From Nonomuraea turkmeniaca (GTDB taxonomy: Bacteria > Actinomycetota > Actinomycetes > Streptosporangiales > Streptosporangiaceae), in the NCBI RefSeq assembly GCF_005889735.1, contig NZ_VCKY01000047.1, forward strand, positions 1 to 53,095: a stretch of 53,095 nt of DNA, written 5' to 3'. Each line of letters begins with the position of its first letter. Positions within the stretch are counted from its first letter, which is position 1. The translations under genes were made by a program, and so were the position numbers. Shown in pieces: positions 15,527 through 26,115 of the stretch. The notes below the pieces were generated by a model. The model saw only the letters and a program-made list of their open reading frames with translations. It made no database searches and was not told the DNA's origin.

Positions 15527-16477
15527 ATGACGCCGGGTATTCGATGGGTCATCGCATTCGCCATGGTCACGGTACTGGCGATCACGCCGGTGCGACCGGC
15601 ACTGGGAGCTGCGGACACCTCCGCCGCGAAGAAGGTCTTCGCCCGCTACGTCGTGGACAGCTCCCCGGTGGGAACGCACCCCGACGAGGACCCCATCAGC
15701 CCCTGGCGGCTGCGGCTGCGAGACGGCCGGCTGATTCGCCTGACCGACGCCATGTTCTCTGACCCACCCTCCTGGCCTGTCCTCACGCCGCATGGCAGCC
15801 AGGTGGCCTACTACCGTAAGTCCGACGGCGCCTGGGTCGTCCGTGACCTCACCACGGGTAAGGTCCGAGCTGTACCCGGACGCTTCTCACGCGGGGGCGG
15901 GTTCTGCAAGCTTTCCCCTGGAGGCCGCTTCCTGGTCGTATGCCGCCAGCCGTATCAGATCGTGGACACCGTTACCGGGCAGGCCCACACGCTTCCTTCT
16001 GGACACTACGGGAAGTTCTCGTTCAGTCCCGACAACAAGTACGTGCTCTTTCACCGCAAGACCGATCCCGACCTCGTCAGCCGCGACCCCGGCATCACCG
16101 AGGTGTTCTCGACGGAGACCTGGACCGTCGTATATCGCGGCACGCAGGTCGGTGCGCTGCGCATGGGTGGATCTATCGTCGCTTACATCGATTCGCACTA
16201 CAGCAGGCCTACCTACATCCGGTTCTGGAATCTCGCTACCGGAACCTCCGCTCGACCCGCCATCAAGGTCCCGGCCGGCGAGACCCCCCGAGCACTGGTA
16301 TGGGACCGGGCCGACCACCTCGACGTCCTGACCTACCTGGAGAACAAATACCGCGGCGGCCTCGTCATCCGTAAGAGCGGTTACCGCTGGCGGCGCGCCG
16401 ACGACGGCATGCGCATCCTGGACACCTTCAGGATCCTGGCCACCCATTGGAGACTTGCCGAGGGTGGCCTGTCCTAA
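15527..16477 (+). CDS. secreted beta-propeller (WD40/TolB-like) protein
   Basis: The 316-residue protein starts at ATG 15527 with AAGGGGG 5-6 bases before it; a longer in-frame extension lacks a ribosome site. Residues 1-27 form a signal peptide (IRWVIAFAMVTVLAIT, then PALGAA). The mature part has repeated strand patterns ending in segments such as SQVAYYRKSDGAWVVRDL, GGRFLVVCR, DNKYVLFHRK and IRFWNLATG, which mark blades of a propeller like those of TolB or WD40 proteins. No enzyme motif is seen. It is divergent from the CX4C propeller membrane protein; both being extracytoplasmic propellers, a partnership is conceivable but unproven. Confidence 0.75.
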   Translation: MTPGIRWVIAFAMVTVLAITPVRPALGAADTSAAKKVFARYVVDSSPVGTHPDEDPISPWRLRLRDGRLIRLTDAMFSDPPSWPVLTPHGSQVAYYRKSDGAWVVRDLTTGKVRAVPGRFSRGGGFCKLSPGGRFLVVCRQPYQIVDTVTGQAHTLPSGHYGKFSFSPDNKYVLFHRKTDPDLVSRDPGITEVFSTETWTVVYRGTQVGALRMGGSIVAYIDSHYSRPTYIRFWNLATGTSARPAIKVPAGETPRALVWDRADHLDVLTYLENKYRGGLVIRKSGYRWRRADDGMRILDTFRILATHWRLAEGGLS

Positions 16478-16769
16478 CGGTCGTCGTCCTGACTCGTCTC
16501 GCGGACCGTGACCGGATCGGCGAGCCGCTGCTCGTCGCGGACCTGCTGCGGCGAGTCGAGGGTGTCGTCGAGTCCCGTGCCGAGCCTGGGGCCTGGGGTG
16601 AAGGCGGCAGCCGGCCGCCTCCTCAGCAACGGCTCTTCCCGACCGCCGCCGGTCCCTCCACGACCACACACCCGGCCCCCGCGGCCGGCCACCGTCGGTG
16701 ACCTGGAGCGCATCCGCCCTGCTCACCAGCATCACCGGGCCGCCTCCGGCCGTGACCGGTGCACCAGCG

Positions 16770-17519
16770 TCACAGCGCCGCCTCCGACCGTAGGCGGGCG
16801 CGCACCACCAGATCGTGCAGTGCCGCCTCCGCCGTCGCCCGCTCCGGGAGCGTCGAGGTGTCCCGGGCCTGCTCCAGCGCCGCCGTCATCCGCTCCACGT
16901 CCGCCTCCAGCCCCATGATCGAAGGTGACCGGCCGTGCTCGGCGTCCCGCTTCGCGGCCACCAGCTCGGGCAGGTACGCGGGCCCGTACGCGTACAGCCG
17001 CGTCAGGTCGGCCTCCAGCTCCCCTGTACGCATGAGGTGCGTCCCCGTGGCCAGCACGCGGAAGGTGTAGAGCAGCGGCTTCAGCTCCATGGTCTTCAGG
17101 AACAGCCCCCACTGCGTACGAGCGAACCCCAGATAGTGGTGGGCGTGATGCCGCGTCACGCACTCCGGCGCTAGGGCCACCAGCTCCTCATGCACCCGCG
17201 ACGACGCCACCACCAGCGGTGAGAGCAACTGCTCCAGCACATAGCCGTTGCGCCCGAGCAGCAGCCGGCAGAACTTGGCCAGGTCGTGCGTGACCAGGTC
17301 CATCTCCACACCGTCCCGCGTCCACGTCCGCTCCAGCGTCTCGGGCCCATGCCGCAGCCCCGCCACCTCCTCGACCGGCAGCACGTGCACACCCCGCAGG
17401 TCCACATCGGAGTCCACCGACGGGAACCCGTACAGGTGCGCACCACTCACCGTCGCGAAGACCAGCGGATACGGTTGCGAGCCGGGGATCTCGGACAGCC
17501 AGCCGGGCAACACACTCAC
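16770..17519 (-). CDS. RlaP/YcgL-type nucleotidyltransferase, second of a pair
   Basis: The 249-residue protein carries the polymerase-beta-like nucleotidyltransferase signature VSGAHLYGFPSVDSDVDLRG at residues 24-43, with Asp38 and Asp40 as probable metal ligands. It is of the PF10127 (RlaP) class rather than the toxin-antitoxin MNT class. RlaP proteins occur with RNA ligases in RNA repair and also alone. The substrate is unknown. Its GTG start overlaps the stop of the next-upstream gene, a diverged paralog. No RNA ligase lies nearby. The long helical C-terminal half resembles that of the paralog. Confidence 0.8.
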   Translation of the reverse strand: MSVLPGWLSEIPGSQPYPLVFATVSGAHLYGFPSVDSDVDLRGVHVLPVEEVAGLRHGPETLERTWTRDGVEMDLVTHDLAKFCRLLLGRNGYVLEQLLSPLVVASSRVHEELVALAPECVTRHHAHHYLGFARTQWGLFLKTMELKPLLYTFRVLATGTHLMRTGELEADLTRLYAYGPAYLPELVAAKRDAEHGRSPSIMGLEADVERMTAALEQARDTSTLPERATAEAALHDLVVRARLRSEAAL

Positions 17520-18172
17520 AGGTTCTCCTTACGTACGCCGATCAGGAAGTCCTCCACCCGCTGCCGGTCCGGCTCCGCCGGCAGCACGCCCGGTGTGGCG
17601 GCCAGCTCGGCCGACAGCGCCGCCCGCCAGGCGTCCACCTCCGCCCACGGGACCTCGCCCCGTTTGATCGCCAGCAGCCGCTCCCGGTACGGCGTCACGT
17701 CGACCAGCGGCTCGCCGTGACGCACCAGGTGGAGGCCGCTGAGCAGCAGCCGCACCATGTGCATGGCCTGCTTCCACGTCGGCGCGGCGGGGTCGAGCCG
17801 GCGGAACTGCGCGTCGGCGTACCCGGCGAAGGAGCGGTGCGCTCTCGCCGACACGAACGCCCGGCGCAGGTCCCGCAGCCGCCGCCCGGCCGGCGTGATC
17901 AGCTCCACGATGGGGGACCACAGGCACTCCAGGACGGTGGGGTTCGCGTCGAGCGCCAGCACGCAGAAACGTTCGACCTCCCACGAGAACTGCTCGGGCA
18001 GCGGCCCGTCCCGGTGCGTGGCCGGCTTGTCCAGCCGCCAGAACGCGGCCGTCGGCGCCGCGAACACCCCCCGCCGGTCGGTGTCCGAGGTATCCGTCTG
18101 CAGCCCGTATGCCCGGGAGCCCACAACTACGGAAAGGATCAGGTCATCACTCACCCGAACATCTTGCGCCAT
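17516..18172 (-). CDS. RlaP/YcgL-type nucleotidyltransferase, first of a pair
   Basis: The 218-residue protein has the motif VVVGSRAYGLQTDTSDTDRR at residues 15-34, with Gly18-Ser19 and Asp30/Asp32 matching the nucleotidyltransferase active site. It shares the helical part (RSFAGYADAQFRRL, then KQAMHMVRLLLSGLHL) with the downstream paralog (HHYLGFARTQWGLFLK, then KPLLYTFRVLATGTHL), so the two arose by duplication and may form a heterodimer. Start at ATG 18172, or at GTG 18154 just before SDDLIL; neither has a clear ribosome site. It is divergent from prpE with only 27 bases between starts. Confidence 0.8.
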   Translation of the reverse strand: MAQDVRVSDDLILSVVVGSRAYGLQTDTSDTDRRGVFAAPTAAFWRLDKPATHRDGPLPEQFSWEVERFCVLALDANPTVLECLWSPIVELITPAGRRLRDLRRAFVSARAHRSFAGYADAQFRRLDPAAPTWKQAMHMVRLLLSGLHLVRHGEPLVDVTPYRERLLAIKRGEVPWAEVDAWRAALSAELAATPGVLPAEPDRQRVEDFLIGVRKENL

Positions 18173-18199
18173 GGGCCCGGCGACTGGTCTGATCGATAA

Positions 18200-20065
<1,866 letters not shown>

Positions 20066-20129
20066 CAGGAAGCCTGCGGAACGGCGGCATACAGCGCATG
20101 ATGGGACATCCCAGTCCCCGGGAGAAGGC

Positions 20130-22979
20130 ATGATCGAGACGCCGAGCTACGCCGACGCCCTGAGGATCCTCGGATGCAAGGACGGCAGGCTGGCCAAGGT
20201 GATCGGGTTCGCCGCGGCCGCCGAGCGCTCCGGCTGGGCGCTGGCCGGAGCCGGGCAGCTGGCGATGGGTTTGGCCGACATGCGGGCGTCCATCGTCCGC
20301 TTCGGCGAGGACGTCGTGGGCCGCATGCCCGAGCTGCGCGGCGGCGTCGACCGGCACACCCGCACCCAGCGGCTGGCCGCCGCGCACGCCGTGATCGTCG
20401 TCTCGGCGTACTTCGAGGCCCTCGGCGAGGCGAAGCTGCCGTTCACGCTGGACAAGCTCGACCGGAGCGACCAGATCGCCCGCGGCGTGCCCACGCGCGA
20501 GCGGTTCGCCCGGCTGATGGCGGAGCTGCTGCTGGAGCGGCTGCCCACGCCCGAGCCGCACCTGCCGTACGGCGAGACCCGTCAGGCCGTGGAACGTGCC
20601 TACCTGCGCATGTCCGAGGCGCTGGCCGGGTACGCCGGCGGCGTGTCCGTCTGGGACGAGCTGACCGTCGACGACCAGCTCCTGCTGCCCAGGATGCTCG
20701 CCGAGGGGCCGCCCGCGCACGCGTTGCGCATCTACGACGAGGACTACCGGTCGCTGGCGCTGGACAGCCACGAGTTCGGGGTGCGCAGCCTCGTCACCGA
20801 GCGCCCCCAACCGGCGACGGCGCTGTCGCGGGTGGCGTGGCTGCTGGCCGAGCTGGCTCCGCCCCGGGTCGGCGACCGCCCCGTGATCCACCTGGCCAGG
20901 ATGGCCGCGAACGCCCTCGACCAGCCGCTCCTGCTGGCCGGCAAGCTGCCCGAGGACGTTTACCTGCCGCTGCTCGGTGAGGGCTACCTCACCCCGCGCT
21001 GCCGCGTCGCCGAGCTCACCCGCGAGGCCGCGCCCGCGCTGCGTACCTGGTGGGAGAAGCAGCGGCTGCTCCCCGACACGGAGGCGTTCCTCGTCGGGCA
21101 CCTCACCTCGCTGCGCGCCACCCAGGCGCCGCTGCTCGTGCTCGGCGAGCCGGGCTCCGGCAAGACCAAACTGACCGAGGTGCTGGCCGCCCGGCTGGCC
21201 CGCTCGGAGTTCCTGCCGATCAGGGTGGACCTGCAGAGCGTGGCGGCGCGGGCGAGCGTCACCGAGCAGATCGAGCAGGCCATCGCCGCGCTCCTGGGGG
21301 AGGAGGTCGAGTACGGCGAGCTCGTGTCGGCCGCCGACGGCGCGTTGCCGGTGATCCTGCTCGACGGGTTCGACGAGCTCGTGCAGGGCGGCGTCGACCG
21401 CTACGACTACCTGGCGCAGGTCCAGGAGTTCCAGCGCAGGGAGGCCGGGCACGGCCGCCCGGCCGCGGCCATCGTGACCAGCCGGACGGTGGTGGCCGAC
21501 CGGATCAGGTTCCCCGACGGGCTGCTGGCGCTGCAGCTGCAGCCGTTCGAGGACGACCAGGTACGCCAGTGGCTGGACATCTGGGACCAGGCCAACCGCG
21601 CCCTGCTGGCCAGGCGCGACCTGAAACCGCTGCCCGCCGAGGCGGCGCTCGCCCATGGCGAGATGGCCAGGCAGCCGCTCCTGCTGCTCCTGCTGGCGCT
21701 CTACGACGCCGGCGGCAACGCCCTGCAGCGCGGTGCGGCGGCGCCGCTCAAGCGCTCCCGCCTGTACGAGGTCCTGCTGCGGGATTTCACCGAACGGGAG
21801 ACCGGCGGGGCCCGGCGCGTGCTGATCGACCAGGAGCTGGTCATGCTGGGCACGGTCGCGCTGTCCATGCTCGCCCGCGGCCGCCAGGTCATCACCGACG
21901 AGGCCCTCGACCGGGACCTGCCCGCCCTGTGCCACGGCGGCGAGGACGACCCGCACGAGGAGGAGGACCGCGTCGACTGGGCGCGCAGGGCCACCGAGCG
22001 GTTCTTCTTCGTCCGCAGGAACGGCCACGCGTTCCTGCACTCCACGTTCGGCGAGTTCCTGGTGGCCTGGCTGGCCATGTACGCGCTGCGCGACCTGGAC
22101 AGGAGGCGCCGCCACGCCGGTGACGAGCCGCTCGCCCTGGTGCAGAGCGTGGACGACGACCTGCTGTACGCCGTCACGTCCCACTCGTGCCTGGCCGAGC
22201 GCGGGGCGACGGTCGGGTTCATCCTGGAGCTGCTCGACGAGGTGCCCAGCGCGGTGCGGGCCCGCTGCGCCGAGCTGCTGACCGGGCAGCTGCGCCGCTC
22301 CCTGCACGAGCGGAGCCGCCGCCATTTCACCGGCTTCCGCCCGGTGCGGCACACGGTCACCCGCCGCCTGGCCGCCTACTCGGCGAACCTCACCCTGCTC
22401 ATCGTGGCCGCCTCGGAGGAGCCGGTCACCGTCTCCTCGCTCCTGCCCGGACCCGGCCACCTCGAACGCTGGGCGTCGTTCACCCATCTGTGGAAGGGCC
22501 AGCTGGGGGAGGAGGGCTGGCAGGGCCTGATCACCGCCCTGTCCGCCCAGCGGGTGGTCGAGGACGGCAAGGAGGACGTCGTGCTCGGCGGCACGGAGAC
22601 CTCCGGCATGGGCGACGTCGTCGTCGCCGTCGCCACCGGCCACAGCCCGCACCACCGCCGGCTGCTCGACCTGCTGCTGCGCGCGCTGGGAGAGGGTCGC
22701 GCCCTGCCCTACCGCGACCGTGTCGCCATCATCGAGGAGCTGCTGCGCACGGCCGCGGTCCGCTCGCCCGCCATGCATCAGGCGGCGGGCGCGCTGTGGG
22801 CGGAGCCCGGCGCCGACCACGCCGAGCTGCGGCCCCTGCTGCGGGCCATGCTCGCCGACCCCGCCGGCCGGAAGGCGACCTGGGAGCAGCTCGTCAAGGC
22901 CGGCATCCCGGAGACCGAGCTGTGGGACATCCACGAGGACGTCAGGGAGCCGACGGATCCACCGGCAGCCCCACGGTGA
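20130..22979 (+). CDS. NACHT-domain NTPase (STAND), putative immune protein
   Basis: The 949-residue protein begins with an all-helical N-terminal domain (about 1-300), of a kind seen before NACHT domains in actinobacteria. The NACHT core follows: Walker A GEPGSGKTK at residues 339-347, Walker B VILLDGFDEL at 408-417 with a DGFDE motif, sensor segment AIVTSRT near 450, and winged helix with FLHSTFGEFLVAW. The C-terminal 300 residues are helical without clear LRR, TPR or WD repeats. Bacterial NACHT proteins can act in phage defence, and others are regulators. GGGAGAAGG precedes the ATG. It lies 64 bases after prpE on the same strand. Its last 12 codons are antisense to a kinase remnant. Confidence 0.87.
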   Translation: MIETPSYADALRILGCKDGRLAKVIGFAAAAERSGWALAGAGQLAMGLADMRASIVRFGEDVVGRMPELRGGVDRHTRTQRLAAAHAVIVVSAYFEALGEAKLPFTLDKLDRSDQIARGVPTRERFARLMAELLLERLPTPEPHLPYGETRQAVERAYLRMSEALAGYAGGVSVWDELTVDDQLLLPRMLAEGPPAHALRIYDEDYRSLALDSHEFGVRSLVTERPQPATALSRVAWLLAELAPPRVGDRPVIHLARMAANALDQPLLLAGKLPEDVYLPLLGEGYLTPRCRVAELTREAAPALRTWWEKQRLLPDTEAFLVGHLTSLRATQAPLLVLGEPGSGKTKLTEVLAARLARSEFLPIRVDLQSVAARASVTEQIEQAIAALLGEEVEYGELVSAADGALPVILLDGFDELVQGGVDRYDYLAQVQEFQRREAGHGRPAAAIVTSRTVVADRIRFPDGLLALQLQPFEDDQVRQWLDIWDQANRALLARRDLKPLPAEAALAHGEMARQPLLLLLLALYDAGGNALQRGAAAPLKRSRLYEVLLRDFTERETGGARRVLIDQELVMLGTVALSMLARGRQVITDEALDRDLPALCHGGEDDPHEEEDRVDWARRATERFFFVRRNGHAFLHSTFGEFLVAWLAMYALRDLDRRRRHAGDEPLALVQSVDDDLLYAVTSHSCLAERGATVGFILELLDEVPSAVRARCAELLTGQLRRSLHERSRRHFTGFRPVRHTVTRRLAAYSANLTLLIVAASEEPVTVSSLLPGPGHLERWASFTHLWKGQLGEEGWQGLITALSAQRVVEDGKEDVVLGGTETSGMGDVVVAVATGHSPHHRRLLDLLLRALGEGRALPYRDRVAIIEELLRTAAVRSPAMHQAAGALWAEPGADHAELRPLLRAMLADPAGRKATWEQLVKAGIPETELWDIHEDVREPTDPPAAPR

Positions 22980-23085
22980 TCGGCAGCTCGCCCTCGTTCC
23001 GCGGCCTGGCCGTGACCGTGCCGTCGTACGCCTCGGCCAGATCGGCGCGCCGCCGCGTCGTCACCCCCACCTCTCCCTCGGGGTG
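22942..23085 (-). pseudogene. histidine kinase C-terminal remnant
   Basis: On the minus strand a frame ending at TGA 22944..22942 reads LAEAYDGTVTARPRNEGELP and then ITVGLPVDPSAP, the typical end of a sensor kinase ATPase domain (aYgGtv.a.pr..Gg..v.lplP). Nothing else of the kinase is found upstream. It overlaps the last 12 codons of the NACHT gene in antisense, so the NACHT gene probably landed next to, or grew into, this old gene end. Confidence 0.6.
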
Positions 23086-23184
23086 CACCAGTCAGGCTGT
23101 GGGCCCGCCGCCTGCGTGGGCCGTACCCCGGTTGCCGCGGATGGAGTATCGCGCGGTGGGGGAGGAGCGCACTACCGTGCGGGT

Positions 23185-24276
23185 GTGAAGACGATGGCCC
23201 TGGTGTGCGGGATGGCGGCGGCGGTCTTCTTCTCGACGGTCATGGCCTATGGCAATCAGCCGGACGCCAGGCCGCTCGACCTGCTCGGCTGCACGCTGCT
23301 CGGCGCGATGACGCTCGGGGTGGCCTGGCTGCAGGAACGGCCGCTGGTGACGCTGGCGGTGTGCGCCGGCGCGGGGGCGGCCGTCTTCGTGCTCGGGTAC
23401 GCGCTGTCGTTGTGGGCGGTGCCCCCGCTGATCGCGGTGTTCTCGGCCATCGCGGCCGGGAGGCGGCTGGCTGGATGGGCGGGAGCGGCGTTCCTGGTGG
23501 CGGTGCCCGGCGCGGCGGCTGTCGTGCGATGGGACGCCGACGTCGCGATCGCGGTCCTCGTCTGGGCGCTGCTCGTGCTGGCGGCGGCCCAGCCCGCGGA
23601 GGTGTCGCGGGCCCGGCGCGCCTACACCGAGGAGGTGGAGCGCCGGGCCGCGGACGCCGAGCGCACTCGGGAGAAGGAGGCGCTGCGGCGCGCCCAGGAG
23701 GAGCGGCTGCGGGTCGCCAGGGAGTTGCACGACGTCACCTCGCACACGGTGTCGGTGATCGCGCTGCACGCCGCCGTGGCCGCCGAGGCCGTGACACGCG
23801 CCGGAGGACCACCGGAGGCCGCCGCCGCACTCCAGGTCATCCGCACCTCCAGCCGGCAGGCCATGGCGGAGATGAAGGCCGCCCTCGGCGTCCTCCGCCC
23901 CGACGGGCGGCAACCCCTGCCCGGCTCCGCGCAGCTTCCCGCACTCCTGCGGACCGTCGGCCTCCCTGTACGGCTGGACGTGGAGGGGGAGCAGCGGACC
24001 CTCCCGCCCGCCGCCGACCTGACCGTCTACCGTGTCGTCCAGGAAGCGCTGACCAACACCATCAGGCACGCGGACGCCACCACGGCGGCCGTGACGCTGA
24101 CCTACGAGACGGGAGCCGTGACCGTGCGGGTGGACGACGACGGCCGGGGCAGCGAGGCGCCGCGCGGTCATGGCCTGACCGGCATGGCCGAGCGGGTCGC
24201 CGCCGTGGGCGGCCTGCTCACCACCGGGACCGCCCCCTCCGGCGGCTTCCGTGTCACCGCCCGGCTCCCCGCGTGA
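23185..24276 (+). CDS. NarL-type sensor histidine kinase
   Basis: The 363-residue membrane kinase has an N-terminal hydrophobic region with about 4-5 spans (residues 4-125) and no large outer loop, a short coiled coil (EEVERRAADAERTREKEALRR) and a HisKA_3 domain with the phosphorylated His182 in ARELHDVTSHT. The ATPase lobe follows with N-box VQEALTNTIRHAD, DDDGRG and GHGLTGMAERV. The start is GTG 23185 with GGAGGAG 16 bases upstream; an ATG at 23194 is an alternative. It overlaps its response regulator as GTGA. Sensing in the membrane plane (for example lipid II-targeting drugs) is typical of such kinases, but the signal is unknown. Confidence 0.9.
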   Translation: MKTMALVCGMAAAVFFSTVMAYGNQPDARPLDLLGCTLLGAMTLGVAWLQERPLVTLAVCAGAGAAVFVLGYALSLWAVPPLIAVFSAIAAGRRLAGWAGAAFLVAVPGAAAVVRWDADVAIAVLVWALLVLAAAQPAEVSRARRAYTEEVERRAADAERTREKEALRRAQEERLRVARELHDVTSHTVSVIALHAAVAAEAVTRAGGPPEAAAALQVIRTSSRQAMAEMKAALGVLRPDGRQPLPGSAQLPALLRTVGLPVRLDVEGEQRTLPPAADLTVYRVVQEALTNTIRHADATTAAVTLTYETGAVTVRVDDDGRGSEAPRGHGLTGMAERVAAVGGLLTTGTAPSGGFRVTARLPA

Positions 24277-24926
24277 TCACGGTCCTGCTGGCCGACGACC
24301 AGCCCCTCGTACGTGCCGGTCTGCGGGCCCTGCTCGACACAGAAGAGGACATGACCGTGGTCGGCGAGGCCGCCGACGGCGCAGAGGCGGTGCGGATGGC
24401 GGGCCGGCTCCAGCCCGACGTCGTGCTGATGGACGTCCGTATGCCCGAACTCGACGGCCTCCAGGCCACCAGGCTGCTGGCCGCGGGCGGCGTGCGGGTG
24501 GTCGTGGTGACGACCTTCGACCTGGACGAGTACGTGTACGAGGCGCTCCGCTCGGGAGCCTGCGGCTTCCTGGTGAAGGACGCCGAACCGGCCGAGATCC
24601 GGCACGCCGTCCGGGTGGCCGCCCGGGGTGACGCCCTGCTCTCGCCCGGCGTCACGCGGCGGCTGATCGAGGAGTTCACCGCGCGCCCCGCCGACCTCGA
24701 CGCCGACCGGCTGGCCCCGCTGACCGGCCGCGAGCGCGAGGTCCTCGCCGGGGTCGCCCGCGGCCTCACCAACGCCCAGATCGCCGAGCGGCTCGTCATG
24801 AGTCCTCTTACCGTCAAGACCCACGTCAACCGGATGATGGCCAAGCTCGGCGCACACGACAGGGCCCAACTGGTCGTCATCGGCTACGAGACCGGCCTCG
24901 TCCGCCCCGGCGACCATCGCGCCTGA
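24273..24926 (+). CDS. NarL/LuxR-family response regulator
   Basis: The 217-residue regulator has a receiver domain with acidic pocket ADDQ near residue 7, phospho-acceptor Asp54 in VLMDVRMPELDG, Thr in VVTTFD and Lys in FLVKDAEP. It ends in a LuxR helix-turn-helix (LTGREREVLAGVARGLTNAQ, then TVKTHVNRMMAKL). Its GTG start overlaps the kinase stop, so the two are made together. Targets are unknown; such pairs often act on a neighbouring ABC transporter, yet none is adjacent here. Confidence 0.92.
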   Translation: MITVLLADDQPLVRAGLRALLDTEEDMTVVGEAADGAEAVRMAGRLQPDVVLMDVRMPELDGLQATRLLAAGGVRVVVVTTFDLDEYVYEALRSGACGFLVKDAEPAEIRHAVRVAARGDALLSPGVTRRLIEEFTARPADLDADRLAPLTGREREVLAGVARGLTNAQIAERLVMSPLTVKTHVNRMMAKLGAHDRAQLVVIGYETGLVRPGDHRA

Positions 24927-25106
24927 GGCGTGCTGCCGCCGATTTTCCAGCCGGTGCGCTGGGGCGGGGCCCGTGGACGCGTCGATGCGGGTCACGGGCC
25001 GTCGGTGCTGGTCGACGCCACGATCATGCGGCCGGCCCCGGGGCCCGCGCCCAGGGAAGTGCCCGGTGAGCGCGAGTGGGGTTCCCTTGCCCTGACCCTT
25101 CCGAGG

Positions 25107-25136
25107 CTGACACTCCGGGGGAATGTTACGTAATAT
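25107..25136 (+). promoter_or_regulatory. putative promoter of the first tandem paralog
   Basis: CTGACA (25107-25112) and TAATAT (25131-25136) are 18 bases apart, about 30 bases before the GTG at 25167. The -10 overlaps the palindrome TTACGTAA (25126-25133). The rest of 24927-25106 shows nothing I can identify. Confidence 0.5.
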
Positions 25137-25166
25137 CCACACATCACGAGCGTTGGGGGCGCCAGG

Positions 25167-26069
25167 GTGCCAGGACAGAGCGTGGGTGTGGTCGTCGATC
25201 CGGGAGTCCCCCCGGAGGTAGCCGGTTTGTTGCGTGCCAATGCCCCGCTCCTGGCGAGGGTGCGGGCAGGCTGGGTGCCCTCTGCCGCGGTACACCAGCC
25301 CCGCCGCAAAGGCCCCTCCAGCGCCCTGCTGCTGGCCATCACGCCCGCCGTGATCGCGCTCATGGCCGTCCTGCTCGCCTCGCACCTGGCGCCGGCCGGT
25401 TTCGCGCTGCTCGGCACGTACGTCTTCATCGTCCTCGTCAAGATCGCCTCCATGAGCGAGGTGCCCGAGGACGACCGCCCGCACGAGCGCCACGTGTACG
25501 AGCAGGCCCGCTGGTACGACGGCCGCTACCTCCTGGCCGACGACTTCGACCACGACGCCAGGCTCGTGCTGGGCCGGGCGCAGCGGGCCATCGGCTCGGT
25601 GCTGCGCTCCCACGTCAACGCCGAGGGCCTGCTGGACGACGCCCGCAACGCGATCATGCTGCCGGCCCAGGAGTGGGAGATCGCCCGCCTGCTCGCCAAG
25701 CTGTCGGCCCTGCGCAGTGAGCACAAGGAGCTGCTGGCCAGGGGCATCGCCCCGGAGGTCGCCTCGGTGATCGAGCCGCTCGAACGCGCGCTGGCCGGCA
25801 GTGAGGCCGCCGTGATCGCCCGCGTGGAGGCGCTGGAACGTTACGCCGGTCACGTCGCCGAGGCCGAGCGCGCCTACCACGCCCGCGGCCAGATCGAGGA
25901 GCTGCGGTCGAGGCTGCCGCGCTACGAGGAGCTGCTGGCCGAGTCGGGGGCCGACGCGCTCGCGGTGCCCGAGATCGAGCAGCTGGCGCAGGACGCCGAC
26001 GTACTGGAGCGGACCTTACGGCGCAGCGTCGCCTCCGCGCACGAGGCGTTCAGGTATCTGGAAGGCTGA
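25167..26069 (+). CDS. tandem paralog 1: membrane protein of unknown function
   Basis: The 300-residue protein has an N-terminal VDPGVPPEVAGLLR motif, an amphipathic stretch RVRAGWVP, two membrane spans (about 53-71 and 77-92), then a long cytoplasmic or outer domain. That domain holds a conserved block: RWYDGRYLL, RAQRAI, VNAEGLLDDARNAIMLP, then EWEIARLLAKLSALR. It ends with a coiled coil (ERYAGHVAEAERAYHARGQI) and SSAHEAFR-like tail (SVASAHEAFRYLEG). I do not recognise a family function. Two further copies follow directly. The layout of paired helices next to a coiled coil suggests oligomer or scaffold formation. Confidence 0.85.
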   Translation: MPGQSVGVVVDPGVPPEVAGLLRANAPLLARVRAGWVPSAAVHQPRRKGPSSALLLAITPAVIALMAVLLASHLAPAGFALLGTYVFIVLVKIASMSEVPEDDRPHERHVYEQARWYDGRYLLADDFDHDARLVLGRAQRAIGSVLRSHVNAEGLLDDARNAIMLPAQEWEIARLLAKLSALRSEHKELLARGIAPEVASVIEPLERALAGSEAAVIARVEALERYAGHVAEAERAYHARGQIEELRSRLPRYEELLAESGADALAVPEIEQLAQDADVLERTLRRSVASAHEAFRYLEG

Positions 26070-26102
26070 GAGTCGGACAGACCGTCCCATAGCATTAGTA
26101 CA

Positions 26103-26108
26103 TAGGAT
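26103..26108 (+). promoter_or_regulatory. -10 box TAGGAT of the second tandem paralog
   Basis: TAGGAT ends 7 bases before the GTG at 26116, and no ribosome site lies between. The gene probably has its own promoter and a leaderless transcript. No clear -35 box. Confidence 0.45.
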
Positions 26109-26115
26109 CAGTTAC

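Noticed and set aside
16474..16713. Small minus-strand gene downstream of the secreted propeller protein
   Set aside because: The 79-codon frame is Arg/Gly-rich at its start, lacks a ribosome site and family match; I see nothing supportable in 16478-16769.
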